Positions 18,001-26,160 of a stretch of 50,957 bases of DNA are shown here, in pieces (the first letter of the stretch is position 1; each line of letters opens with the position of its first letter). Under the pieces are notes generated by a model that did not search any database, was not told the origin of the DNA, and saw nothing but the letters and a program-made list of their open reading frames with translations. The translations under genes and the position numbers were made by a program. The DNA is from Legionella longbeachae (GTDB lineage: Bacteria; Pseudomonadota; Gammaproteobacteria; Legionellales; Legionellaceae), in contig NZ_RXNW01000023.1 in the NCBI RefSeq assembly GCF_004283175.1, positions 1-50,957 on the forward strand. Direction: 5' to 3'.

Positions 18001-18376
18001 AATTATTTATTAAACTCTCTGAATAGGGCTCTTTTTGTGCAAGGCTATCCCATAAAGCCAAATATCTGGGACTATTACCTAACATGCAGGTTACATCCAA
18101 GAGGTCAGTGACTCCCAGCCCCAACTTACCACCAAGCTTAATAAGCTCTTCGTTGCTTAAAGATGGATGACTGAATGCGAGCGCCATCCAAACTCTTTGT
18201 TTTTCATCATCGGATACCCGGGATGATTTTTTTCGGAACTCTTCTTCAGAACAGTCCATCCATGAATGGAGTTCATCAGGAAAATCGTCGAACAGGAAAA
18301 ACTCGTCCCAAACAAGTTCTGGAATCAAGCAAGCTTCTGGATGTTGTGTTCTTTTGATACGATCTAAAAAAGGCAT
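15062..18376 (-). CDS. Giant protein with twelve 36-residue ankyrin-like repeats
   Basis: The chosen start is ATG at 18376 (MPFLDRIKR), because AAGGTA lies about nine bases upstream; the frame extends 11 codons further without support. The 1104-residue product has a 160-residue helical N-terminal domain. Next come twelve tandem units of 36 residues (about residues 163-584) with consensus A-x-N-Y-x-A-F-x-x-A-A-x-x-GHLDILxYLEEK-x-S-x-E-T-L-x-x-M-I-A. Then comes a 500-residue C-terminal domain without a recognised family. The GHLDIL-YL core is that of ankyrin repeats, but each unit is three residues longer than the normal 33. Ankyrin proteins are common Dot/Icm substrates, so a host-targeted role is likely (inference). 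There is no signal peptide or membrane span. Confidence 0.7.
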   Translation of the reverse strand: MPFLDRIKRTQHPEACLIPELVWDEFFLFDDFPDELHSWMDCSEEEFRKKSSRVSDDEKQRVWMALAFSHPSLSNEELIKLGGKLGLGVTDLLDVTCMLGNSPRYLALWDSLAQKEPYSESLINNYQLRIKRAAACGFLYILKSVISVIDPEEPSSHPWLIEADDFEAFQCAAGYAHLDIFNYLEEKSCSEILQDIIAVYDFIAFRVSAAKGHLDIIHYLEEKFPPETLQEMIAVRNYDAFIGAAASGHLDILRYLEEKTSPKTLQDMIAAQNYAAFIGAAKSGHLDILRYLEEKTSPKILQDMIAADNYQSFLSAAINGHLNILHYLEEKSSSETLKKMIAARNYDAFRYAAARGHLEILRYLEKKSSSETLKKMIAVDNFIVFISVVMGGHLDIIHYLEEKVSPETLQQMIAAQNFYAFMAAAEWGHLDVLLYLEKKSSSETRQDVITALNYGVFRYAAASGHLNILHYLEKKSSPETLQQMIAARNFYAFMGAAERGHLDVLNYLEEKSSSETLQKMIAAQNFYAFRYAAKNGHLDILHYLEEKSSPETLQQMIVEEDFYAFRHAVQNGHFDVTNHLLNHAAVFSYTESHQYESQQSHVTPFIENKLTALRARQQQMQTHDQDAVFDVTSTEEARLLFYVARNLIRRNDAGLIEDLRYLLEIPSIKALAHTAITLNQPNELLRLALSLGNRDAATLLLNIPAVRELAQQNNFYQDEQQEGVDLRELAADTESSMTALTQGEQKRLHAAIERYEPLLKQAGASAILGDLRYTLESHYRANPAVLATKNESIHLPLCWHDFAALSLTTQQRENALKAYYQNKPHTAWRYISKPNHWMHEDAGYVYINEEHTERWSTFEEYQSLIGILYLAAIDELAPCIDGFTFATRLAHFIDELAHLGRAHNWDKSKLKNGVQEHYDDLEADRPSCFSGVKRRLFQSVLGHPLLKILTEDIIKTEINEFLKAHFEKNIHPENRLALKQAWDKGIEGEELTQEDINLIKTLNVNEEQQLQFKHYLSNKYGSSFSGDLRLVFKVDEAFLATSSASLHLFKHGGLMVDYFSRINEAENTSEPTAQNPNRFFGSPCQHQNDRQPEFGSNVMNHHTL
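16625..17890 (-). repeat. 108-bp tandem repeats inside the ankyrin-like gene
   Basis: Eleven complete in-frame units of 108 bp plus a degenerate twelfth. Neighbouring units differ by point changes and several share long identical blocks (for example the units around 17480-17660), which suggests expansion by unequal recombination. Not a CRISPR array: there are no spacers and the repeat is coding. Confidence 0.8.
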
Positions 18377-18409
18377 TGATAGATACCTTAAAAATAAGCA
18401 GGACAACAT

Positions 18410-18629
18410 TTATACAATAGGGTTCATATTGATTCAAATTGAATGTTTTAATATGTTATATCAAAATATTTAATATCTTAAAAATCTATGATAGTAGTTT
18501 AGATGAAAAAATGGTTCATTAAATTAATGCCGTTTTTGAGACTCTAACAAGAGTAGGGCAATCGATGAGGGAAGAAAAAAACTGGAAGGACTATCGTTTA
18601 GAGTTATTTGAAGAAATTACTAAAGAGGG
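18410..18629. other. AT-rich gap with no supported gene
   Basis: Upstream region of the ankyrin-like gene. It also contains a short open frame (MREEKNWKDYRLELFEEITK) from about 18565, possibly the remnant of a small regulator, too short to assign. Confidence 0.3.
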
Positions 18630-18848
18630 GTGTTAATTCGGTTTTATTACGATCTTTTTGAACTTGATAAAACTATTAACACATTCGACTTGTTGTCAAA
18701 AGGGATGACACCAAATTTATCGAAAGGTTGCTGCATAATTACAGTAACGGCTTTTGATCCTGTACTTATCGTGGTGCCATGTGGAACAGGTAAATCTCAT
18801 ATAGCCCAAGCTATTGCTCACTGTGCAATCATTATCTTCATAGTTTAA
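18630..18848 (+). mobile_element. IstB (IS21 helper ATPase) relic
   Basis: The frame contains a Walker A segment VVPCGTGKSHIAQAIAHCA, which matches the IstB-family GPCGTGKSHLAQALGHCA signature, preceded by a weak FDPVLIV strand. The surrounding protein is scrambled and the C-terminal ATPase core is missing. IstB is the ATP-dependent targeting subunit of IS21 elements. No IstA remnant is visible nearby. Confidence 0.6.
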
Positions 18849-18938
18849 CCCTTTGCATAACACGGGCCGATAGGCTGTACTTTAAAAAATTTGCCTATTA
18901 TGTATACTTCTTAAAAATTACTGGTGGGAACGTGTTGT

Positions 18939-21071
18939 ATGTTAAAAAAGTTAATGTTTTCTCTGCCTATCCTTGTCTCGACAAGTCTGTCAGTTTTTGC
19001 ACAATCATCATTTAATTATCCTGAAGCAAAAAAAATTGACCAGGTAGACGGCTATCACGGCGTTAAAGTAATGGATCCCTATCGATGGCTGGAAGACATA
19101 GATTCCAATGAGGCACGTTCCTGGATTGATGCTCAAAATCAATTGACAAATGAGTATTTGTCAAAAATCACACAGCGTGATGCAATAAAAAAACGTCTAA
19201 TCAAACTTTGGAACTATGAAAAGTATTCTAACCCTTTCAAAGCAGGAAATCATTATTTTTATTCAAAAAACGATGGGTTGCAGAATCAAAATGTGCTCTA
19301 TATTACGGATTCTATAAATGATCCGGGCCGTGTTTTTTTTGATCCCAACAAACTGAGCAATGATGGTACTGCTGCACTGGTTGGATCATCTTTTAGCAAT
19401 GATGGCAGATTTTGGGCTTATGGCATTGCTGTTTCCGGATCTGATCGAACAGAATGGCACATCCGCAATGTTGAAACTGGTAAGGATCTACTGGATACCT
19501 TGGAGCCAAATCGACATGGGGGAGTTTCATGGCTTTTAGATAATTCTGGTTTCTATTACAGTCGCTTTGTCGAAGTAACTGGAAAAAGTGGCCAAGAAAA
19601 TAGCGTATTTGAAAATCTCTATTTTCATAAACTAGGTACCTCTCAATCCGAAGATTACCTCGTTTACCAACCTTTCCCTGGCCATTTTACAGAAGCACAG
19701 GTTTCCGAAGATGGAAACTGGTTAATTTTGGCAGTGAGCAAAGGTTCTTCTACACACAATATGATCTATTTTAAAAGACTTGATCAGGAAAAAACGCCGA
19801 TTATCCCTCTTGTAAATAACCTGGATGCCAGTTACGGTTTTATCGGCAATGATGGAGCGAATTTTTATTTTCAAACCGATAAAGACGCTTCGAAAGGAAA
19901 AGTTACTGCGATTAATGTTCTCGCAGTCAATCCGACTTTTAGAGATATCATCCCTGAATCCCGAGAAACCCTTCTCGGTGTAAGCCTTATCAATAATCAA
20001 TTCATAATGTCATATCTGAAGGATGCTCATTCGCAGATTAAAATCCACGATATTAAGGGAAAATTTATCCGAGAAATTGCACTTCCTGGTATTGGTACTG
20101 TTGCTGGTTTTAATGGAAAACGCAAGGATACAGAAACATTTTATACTTATTCCAGCTACAATACACCACCTACAATCTATCTCTATAATATGAATACTGG
20201 TCAGAGCAAACTTTTCTGCAGGGCAAAGGTAGATTTAGACCCTAATTCCTATAAGGTCGAGCAGATTTTCTATAAAAGCAAGGATGGCACTCGAATTCCA
20301 ATGTTCATTATGCACAAGACAAGCATCCAATTGGATGGGAATAATCCAACCATTCTCTATGGATATGGTGGCTTCAATATTCCGATGATTCCCCAGTTTT
20401 CTTTATCGCTTATTACCTGGATGGATATGGGGGGAGTCTATGCAGTGGCAAATTTACGTGGAGGAAGTGAATATGGTGAATCCTGGCATCAGGCTGGCAT
20501 GAAACTGAATAAGCAGAATGTTTTTGATGATTTTATCTCAGCAGGTGAATGGCTTATTGCCAATAAATATACTTCAAATGAAAAACTGGCGATATTTGGT
20601 GCATCTAATGGGGGCTTACTTGTGGGGGCTGTTTTGAACCAGCGACCCGATTTATTTGGTGCGGCGGTACCGGCAGTAGGGGTAATGGATATGCTTAGAT
20701 TTGGCAAGTTCACTATTGGTAAAGCCTGGGAAGTGGAATATGGTTCTCCTGATAATCCTGAAGAATTTAGGGTTCTCTATGGCTATTCACCATTACACAA
20801 TATAAAGCAGGATACCAAATATCCAGCAACTCTGATAACGACTGCGGATCATGATGATCGTGTCTTCCCAGCACATAGTTTTAAATATGCGGCAACTTTG
20901 CAGGATGCCCAATCAGGTGATGCTCCCATACTGATCCGTATCGAAACCAAGGCTGGCCACGGGACCGGAAAACCAACTGACAAGCAAATTCAGGAAGTCG
21001 CTGATGTTTATGCATTTCTTATGAAAAATCTGAAGATAAATTGTAACCAATGTTTCCGGAATAGATCATAA
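18939..21071 (+). CDS. Secreted prolyl oligopeptidase (family S9A)
   Basis: The start is ATG at 18939, giving a clear Sec signal peptide (LKKLMFSLPILVSTSLSVFA); a GTG 15 bases earlier adds only a polar stub. The mature protein shows the N-terminal DPYRWLED signature, a beta-propeller domain (about residues 80-410) and a C-terminal alpha/beta hydrolase domain. The catalytic Ser is in GASNGGLL (about Ser556), the Asp in DHDDRV (about 637-641) and the His in KAGHGTGKP (about His674). Family members cut short peptides after proline; the signal peptide places this one in the periplasm or outside. Its length (about 710) is normal and the frame is intact. It stands alone in a region full of transposon debris. 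Confidence 0.88.
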   Translation: MLKKLMFSLPILVSTSLSVFAQSSFNYPEAKKIDQVDGYHGVKVMDPYRWLEDIDSNEARSWIDAQNQLTNEYLSKITQRDAIKKRLIKLWNYEKYSNPFKAGNHYFYSKNDGLQNQNVLYITDSINDPGRVFFDPNKLSNDGTAALVGSSFSNDGRFWAYGIAVSGSDRTEWHIRNVETGKDLLDTLEPNRHGGVSWLLDNSGFYYSRFVEVTGKSGQENSVFENLYFHKLGTSQSEDYLVYQPFPGHFTEAQVSEDGNWLILAVSKGSSTHNMIYFKRLDQEKTPIIPLVNNLDASYGFIGNDGANFYFQTDKDASKGKVTAINVLAVNPTFRDIIPESRETLLGVSLINNQFIMSYLKDAHSQIKIHDIKGKFIREIALPGIGTVAGFNGKRKDTETFYTYSSYNTPPTIYLYNMNTGQSKLFCRAKVDLDPNSYKVEQIFYKSKDGTRIPMFIMHKTSIQLDGNNPTILYGYGGFNIPMIPQFSLSLITWMDMGGVYAVANLRGGSEYGESWHQAGMKLNKQNVFDDFISAGEWLIANKYTSNEKLAIFGASNGGLLVGAVLNQRPDLFGAAVPAVGVMDMLRFGKFTIGKAWEVEYGSPDNPEEFRVLYGYSPLHNIKQDTKYPATLITTADHDDRVFPAHSFKYAATLQDAQSGDAPILIRIETKAGHGTGKPTDKQIQEVADVYAFLMKNLKINCNQCFRNRS

Positions 21072-21085
21072 AAAAATGGTGAACA

Positions 21086-21114
21086 CGAAAGGATTCGCCC
21101 CCTGGTTCTAAGCC
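21086..21114 (-). pseudogene. Degenerate 3' fragment of tRNA-Arg (possible att relic)
   Basis: The minus strand reads GGCTTAGAACCAGGGGG then CGAATCCTTTCG. It matches the tRNA-Arg 3' relic at 46512-46558 in the anticodon-loop and T-arm parts, with an internal deletion of about nine bases (T-stem) and a few changes. Two such copies suggest former integration borders. A chance match cannot be wholly ruled out at this length. Confidence 0.4.
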
Positions 21115-21204
21115 ATATTGATCAAGAAAATTATTTTATAAAATCATTAGGTTGAGATGTAAAAAATTTAGGAATAACTGCTTAAAACAGTTTGAAACTT
21201 CTAT

Positions 21205-21238
21205 GGTTATACTACAGATTTATTACAAATCTTCTACA
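21205..21238 (+). repeat. Dispersed repeat, right half (second copy at 29104)
   Basis: GGTTATACTACAG then TTTATTACAAATCTTCTACA aligns with 29104-29136 with few mismatches. At 29 kb this unit is joined directly to the unit also found at 14255. Confidence 0.5.
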
Positions 21239-21304
21239 GTGAAAGAATGTGGTTATTTCACCCATATGAGCCTGAGACAGGTGATGAGGATATATACAGC
21301 AAGC

Positions 21305-21327
21305 GTAGGTCGGGCTCTTCGGCCTAC
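21305..21327. repeat. REP-like hairpin beside the RAYT relic
   Basis: GTAGGTCG-ggctctt-CGGCCTAC forms an eight-pair stem with one G-T pair. It is GC-rich in an AT-rich setting and overlaps the stop codon of the RAYT transposase relic, as expected for REP sequences mobilised by these enzymes. Confidence 0.55.
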
Positions 21328-21760
21328 ATTTCATTTTTCACAAATTCAAACAAATGAGCTTGTACTACACCAATCCATTGAGGAAAAAGAATGCGATTCT
21401 GAATAAATTGGTCAATGCTTGAATAAAGCCAATCTATTGGATGAACATCATGACTATGTTTGACAGGCTTATAATAAATGTAATTGACATGATGCTCAAA
21501 GTCTAGATCATCACGAATGAGATGCTTTCAAAACCGTGTTTGCCAACCGCCTTGTTCTCGCCTATTTATTGGTATTGGAGAAATGATTTCCTTGATTGGT
21601 ACCTGTCTTGAGAAGAGGCCTTCTATTAGATTCCAACGCAACGAAAAGTTCCCATCACTTTCAGGCTGGGTGAAGGTTGGGCAATATAACAATGGCATCA
21701 ATTACCATATTAGTGGTTTCATTTTTATAAGATGACTCGAACTTATAGCAAATCTTTCCA
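21324..21760 (-). pseudogene. REP-associated tyrosine transposase (RAYT, IS200-like) relic
   Basis: The minus strand gives MVIDAIVILPNLHPA, a frameshift, then FSLRWNLIEGLFSRQ, REQGGWQTRF, a stop, KHLIRDDLDFEHHVNYIYYK and PVKHSHDVHPIDWLYSS. This is the C-terminal half of a RAYT protein: the DAFVVLPDHLHAI-type strand with its histidine pair altered, then W-x-R-x-F-W-E-H-x-I-R-D and H-x-x-Y-I-H-Y-N-P-V-K-H-G. At least one frameshift and one stop (where the family has Trp) make it inactive. It ends inside the REP-like hairpin. Confidence 0.7.
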
Positions 21761-21877
21761 TACGACAAACACTCTAACCGCTCATTAGATACAGTGTTTT
21801 GCAATATACCGACACAATCGCTTAATCTCATGTCGCTGATTTGATTTAGCACTAACTCCGAGCTAGTTTATTTTTGC

Positions 21878-24800
21878 TTACCAATCTTTGAAAATTACTC
21901 TATTTATTAGACTTTCATAATCTGGAGCAATACAAATGTCGCTATTAGAGAAAACCATTTGCAAGATATCTTTCGTTACAGAAGCAGGACTTAGATTTAG
22001 CTGCGTCGTGTTACTCGTGAAGACCCAAGTTAAACCATAATCCTTACTATGTACTAATAAAGGATGCTGTGCGTTTGCTTCATCAGTATAATAACCTGTT
22101 GCGATACAGTGGCTTTCATAGCAATGAGCTGTTTGTAAGCTTCCGTTTGATACAAACGCAGGGGTTAAGTTTGGCTGAGTAATGTTACTTGGGAAATCCC
22201 AGGTAACACCATCTGTACTATGTGCCAATAAAGGGCGTTGTACATTTGCCGCATCAGTATAATGACCTGTTGCAATACAGCGAATTGCATTGCAATGAAC
22301 CGCTTGTAAGACACCATTTGATGCAAAAGCAGGGCGAATATTTTGCTGCGTAATGCTGTTTGAAAAATCCCAAGTTAAACCACGATCATCACTATGTGCT
22401 AATAAAGGATGCTGTACGTTTGTTGCATCAGTATAATAACCTGTTGCAATACAACGCCTTGCATTGCAATGAATCGCCTGAAAGACGCCGTTTGATACAA
22501 ACGCAGGGGTTAAGTTTGGCTGAGTAATGTTACTTGGGAAGCCCCAGGTAACGCCATCTGTACTATGTGCTAATAAAGGGCGCTGTACATTTGCCGCATC
22601 AGTATAATAACCTGTTGCAATACAGCGAATTGCATTGCAATGAACCGCTTGTAAGACACCATTTGATGCAAAAGCAGGGCTAATGTTTGGCTGAGTAATG
22701 CTGTTTGGGAAATCCCAAGTTAAACCACGATCATCGCTATGTGCTAATAAAGGATGTTTCATGTTTGCTGCATCAGTATAATAACCCGTTGCAATACAAT
22801 GGATAGTATTGCAATGCACTGCCTGCAAGACACTATTTGATACAAAAGAAGGGCTAATCTTTGGCTGAATAGGGTTACTTGGAAAGCCCCAGGTTAAACC
22901 ACTATCCTTGCTATGTACTAATAAGGGATGCTGCACGTTTGCTGTATCAGTATAATAACCCGTTGCAATACAGTGGTTTTGTTTACAATCAACCGCTTGT
23001 AAGACACCATTTGATGCAAAAGCAGGAAATATGTTTGGCTCCGTAATGACACTAGGGACGTCCAAAACGGTTTCACCAGTTAAGACGGAACTCGATGCAA
23101 TAACCGGCTTATTTTCAACATTATTCATGTTCATTACTGTTAATAAGTAAGGAACATCGTGAATAAGCCCTGTAATCGTGCACGAAGTAGTTTCGGATGA
23201 AATACAAGTTAATCCGCTAAAAGATAATGATATTTTTTTGTCTTTCGATACATCCTGAATAGCTGATATCTCATCAAGGGATAATTCTGGGATCGGATTC
23301 CTCTCTTCATTGTTATTTCTTGTAGTCGTACCTTCCCCTTGATCCGAACTGAAATTTTTAGAAATAGTAATAGCTTTGACATCTGTATTGCTTACTGGAA
23401 ACAAGCAATATCCATTGCCTATTGGAGTACAACCCGCTATGAAATATCCTGGCTTATTGATTTTAATTCCAGCAGCGTGATAAAAGTGATTGGGAATATT
23501 TGTATTGATGAATAAGTTGGATGCATGAGCTTTATAAATCTGGCAACTCACAGGCCCATTTCCATCAAGACACAAGTTTATAATCACTTCAAGTGGAGAT
23601 CCTGTCCCTACAACATTAAACAATAAACCACTTGTAATTGGAATGACTGCATTTGAAGGAGCAGATGGAGAGCTGGTTCCTATGGTATTTGTAGCCGTTA
23701 CGGTAAAAGTATAAGTTGTACCGTTCCTAAGACCTATAATCGAGCACGATAGAGCACCAGTTGTCGTACAAGTTTTTAACCCCGGAATTGAAGTCACAGT
23801 GTATCGTGTAATAACTGAACCACCTGTAGTACTAGGAGCTGTCCAAGCGACAAGTGCAGATTCATTACCAGCTGTTGCAATAACATTCCCAGGGGAGCCA
23901 GGTGTTGTTGTGGTAATGGTATACGTTGTTGTACCAACGGCACTCGTTGAAAACCCTGATGCTGTAGCAATAGCCTTAATGGTTTGGGTGGAGGATACGG
24001 TAATCGGCGCACTATAAACAGGAGACATTGGGGTTGGTGTACTGCTATCGGTGGTGTAGTGGATCGTTGCACTTGGGGTAGTGGTGCTAATACTCACGTT
24101 TTGAGTGCTGCTGTAAGTTCCACCTGCGGGGCTAAAGGTCGGTGTGGCAGCCGGAGGTAGGTTTACCGTCAAAGTTGCGGCATTGCTTGTTACATTGCCA
24201 GCCACATTAGAGACACTAACTGTGTAGTTTCCAGCATCTGCTGCAGCAACACTTGCAATAGTATAGCTTGCTGCAGTGGCCCCGGAAATTGCCAGGCCAT
24301 TGAAGTACCATTGATAAAAAAGTGGAGTGGTACCAGATGCTGTTACTGAGAAGGTTACGGATTGCCCCGCTGTAACTGTTTGACTAACAGGTTGAGTGGT
24401 TATTACTGGCGAAGTGGCAATAGTATACGTTGCTGTACCAACGGCACTCGTTGAAAACCCTGATGCTGTGGCAATAGCCTTAATGGTTTGGGTGGAGGAT
24501 ACGGTAATCGGCGCACTATAAACAGGAGACATTGGGGTTGGTATACTGCCATCGGTGGTGTAGTGGATCGTTGCACTTGGGGTAATGGTGCTAATACTCA
24601 CGCTTTGAGTGGTGCTGTAAGTTCCACCTGCGGGGCTAAAGGTCGGTGTGGCAGCCGGAGGTAGGTTTACCGTCAAAGTTGCGGCATTGCTTGTTACATT
24701 GCCATCTACATTAGAGACACTAACTGTGTAGTTTCCAGTATCTGCTGCAGCAACACTTGCAATAGTATAGCTTGTTGCAGTGGCCCCGGAAATTGCCAGG

Positions 24801-25096
24801 CCATTGAAGTACCATTGATAAAAAAGTGGAGTGGTACCAGATGCTGTTACTGAGAAGGTTACGGATTGCCCCGCTGTAACTGTTTGACTAACGGGTTGAG
24901 TGGTTATTATTGGGGCTACCAATGTTTGTTCTACAAACTGACTAAGTGATTCGTGATCTACGCTATTATAGTGGGTTTGACTTATTTCTACATTAGGAAA
25001 AGTTTTTGCGAAAGCATTATTTACTTGTCCAAATTGTAATATAAAAGCAAAAAAAATATATAAAATAGCAACAAGCAATTTAAACTTATTCATCAT
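21878..25096 (-). CDS. Large secreted multidomain protein (Ig-like, chitobiase-type, Fn3, Asp-box repeats)
   Basis: The 1072-residue protein starts with a Sec signal (about residues 1-30, ending NNAFA). Two near-identical 168-residue modules follow (62-229 and 230-397). Each has an Ig-like domain (QPVSQTVTAGQSVTFSV ... YQWYFNG ... DTGNYTVSVSN) and a chitobiase/hexosaminidase C-terminal-type domain (ATPTFSPAGGTYS ... ATIHYTTDGS). Then comes an Fn3 domain (about 398-490; RNGTTYTFTVTATN). After a spacer come six 58-59-residue repeats plus a degenerate seventh. Each repeat has HCIATGYYTD, HPLLVHSKD and an Asp-box-like S-x-D-x-G-x-TW, as in sialidase-type beta propellers. No catalytic residues are evident. 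It is likely a secreted carbohydrate-binding or adhesive protein (inference). Confidence 0.75.
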   Translation of the reverse strand: MMNKFKLLVAILYIFFAFILQFGQVNNAFAKTFPNVEISQTHYNSVDHESLSQFVEQTLVAPIITTQPVSQTVTAGQSVTFSVTASGTTPLFYQWYFNGLAISGATATSYTIASVAAADTGNYTVSVSNVDGNVTSNAATLTVNLPPAATPTFSPAGGTYSTTQSVSISTITPSATIHYTTDGSIPTPMSPVYSAPITVSSTQTIKAIATASGFSTSAVGTATYTIATSPVITTQPVSQTVTAGQSVTFSVTASGTTPLFYQWYFNGLAISGATAASYTIASVAAADAGNYTVSVSNVAGNVTSNAATLTVNLPPAATPTFSPAGGTYSSTQNVSISTTTPSATIHYTTDSSTPTPMSPVYSAPITVSSTQTIKAIATASGFSTSAVGTTTYTITTTTPGSPGNVIATAGNESALVAWTAPSTTGGSVITRYTVTSIPGLKTCTTTGALSCSIIGLRNGTTYTFTVTATNTIGTSSPSAPSNAVIPITSGLLFNVVGTGSPLEVIINLCLDGNGPVSCQIYKAHASNLFINTNIPNHFYHAAGIKINKPGYFIAGCTPIGNGYCLFPVSNTDVKAITISKNFSSDQGEGTTTRNNNEERNPIPELSLDEISAIQDVSKDKKISLSFSGLTCISSETTSCTITGLIHDVPYLLTVMNMNNVENKPVIASSSVLTGETVLDVPSVITEPNIFPAFASNGVLQAVDCKQNHCIATGYYTDTANVQHPLLVHSKDSGLTWGFPSNPIQPKISPSFVSNSVLQAVHCNTIHCIATGYYTDAANMKHPLLAHSDDRGLTWDFPNSITQPNISPAFASNGVLQAVHCNAIRCIATGYYTDAANVQRPLLAHSTDGVTWGFPSNITQPNLTPAFVSNGVFQAIHCNARRCIATGYYTDATNVQHPLLAHSDDRGLTWDFSNSITQQNIRPAFASNGVLQAVHCNAIRCIATGHYTDAANVQRPLLAHSTDGVTWDFPSNITQPNLTPAFVSNGSLQTAHCYESHCIATGYYTDEANAQHPLLVHSKDYGLTWVFTSNTTQLNLSPASVTKDILQMVFSNSDICIAPDYESLINRVIFKDW
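23906..24913 (-). repeat. 504-bp tandem duplication inside the secreted protein gene
   Basis: Two adjacent units of exactly 504 bp (168 codons) differ at only a small number of positions. For example, CCCGGAAATTGCCAGG starts at 24281 and again at 24785. The high identity points to recent duplication or gene conversion, and copy number could vary between strains. Confidence 0.85.
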
Positions 25097-25848
25097 TAGT
25101 CCATTAAATTTAAGACAACCCCTTTTAAAATATCATCATTTTTTTAAAAGAGAAAGCTGAAACCTTGGGGCGCTGTTGGCCTTTTGCCAATCCTGGTTTT
25201 TTGGGTTCTTACTTTATTTCAACTTACATCTTCTTCTGTTTAAAATTTTTGAATGAAGCTTTCAAATTACTCTATAACATTACCATGTGGTTTACTTTCA
25301 GGAAGAGATTTTGGCATAGATCCAAAATCATTCTCTTTTTGTTATATTATTCGTTGATTTTGAGAGTCTCATCGTGCCCATAGAACGGGTTCATCAAACA
25401 ATTAATCTATTGAATGTATTCAAGTTAGACAAGAGCATCAAATCAAAAATCACATATTTGTGTATTAGAAAGGATTTTGACAATAGGTGTGTATTCGTCT
25501 TGATTACTAGCAAAGTGGTTTTAATCAATTCTACAAAATTGTGGAAGAAATGTTGAGTAAAATAAAGATACTCTGGTTGGATGCAAAACTACTTGAATCA
25601 TGTCATTCAATTAAATCAGATTTTACATTTAGATAAGATCGAACCTCCAAAAATAGAAAGATTTTTGATGTAGGACTCTACATCCCCATTAGAAATCACT
25701 CAAAAATATAAAACATCCTAATCCCTAATGAGGCATAATGTAGAATCAGAATTTACTTGAAATGAAGAAGCTATTTTTCCACCAGAATATTGTTAAAAAA
25801 GTTTCTGTAGTTACTTAATAACAGGCATCACATATCAAGCTGATGCGC
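25097..25848. other. Gene-free stretch
   Basis: About 750 bases with only short incoherent frames. I see no recognisable protein fragment. It contains the promoter side of the secreted protein gene at its left edge. Confidence 0.4.
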
Positions 25849-26072
25849 TAACTAAGACGCGTTGACCATTGATCCCCACCGCCTAAGTATGATGGACTCA
25901 TCCGTTTTGCAAGTAATTAACTAGTGAAAGGAGAGGGATTTGTATTCCTATATCCAAGACTTATTTTATCCACTCCAGGCTCTGATGAGGTTCGTACTCT
26001 GTCTCCTTATCGTGCCGTCGGACATTTCATCCAGAGTAGGCGGTGGGGATGAATTGTCTACACACTTAGTTA
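25849..26072. mobile_element. 224-bp MITE-like element with about 36-bp inverted ends
   Basis: The left end reads TAACTAAGACGCGTTGACC then ATTGATCCCCACCGCCTAA. The right end, read on the minus strand, is TAACTAAGTGTGTAGAC then AATTCATCCCCACCGCCTA. The ends pair over about 36 bases with few mismatches, the inside has no coding frame, and a solo end occurs at 1400-1433. This is the structure of a non-autonomous transposon. The parent element is not in the window. Confidence 0.6.
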
Positions 26073-26160
26073 TAGCATTATTTTTAATAAACGACTTGAG
26101 CTTTCGGATCATTTAGATATTAAGCTCAAGCCGAGAAAAGTAACAAACTAGATAACAAAT

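Noticed and set aside
25165-25556. Two short plus-strand frames of 60-72 codons
   Set aside because: No ribosome-binding sites, no recognisable motifs, and composition typical of random AT-rich spacer.
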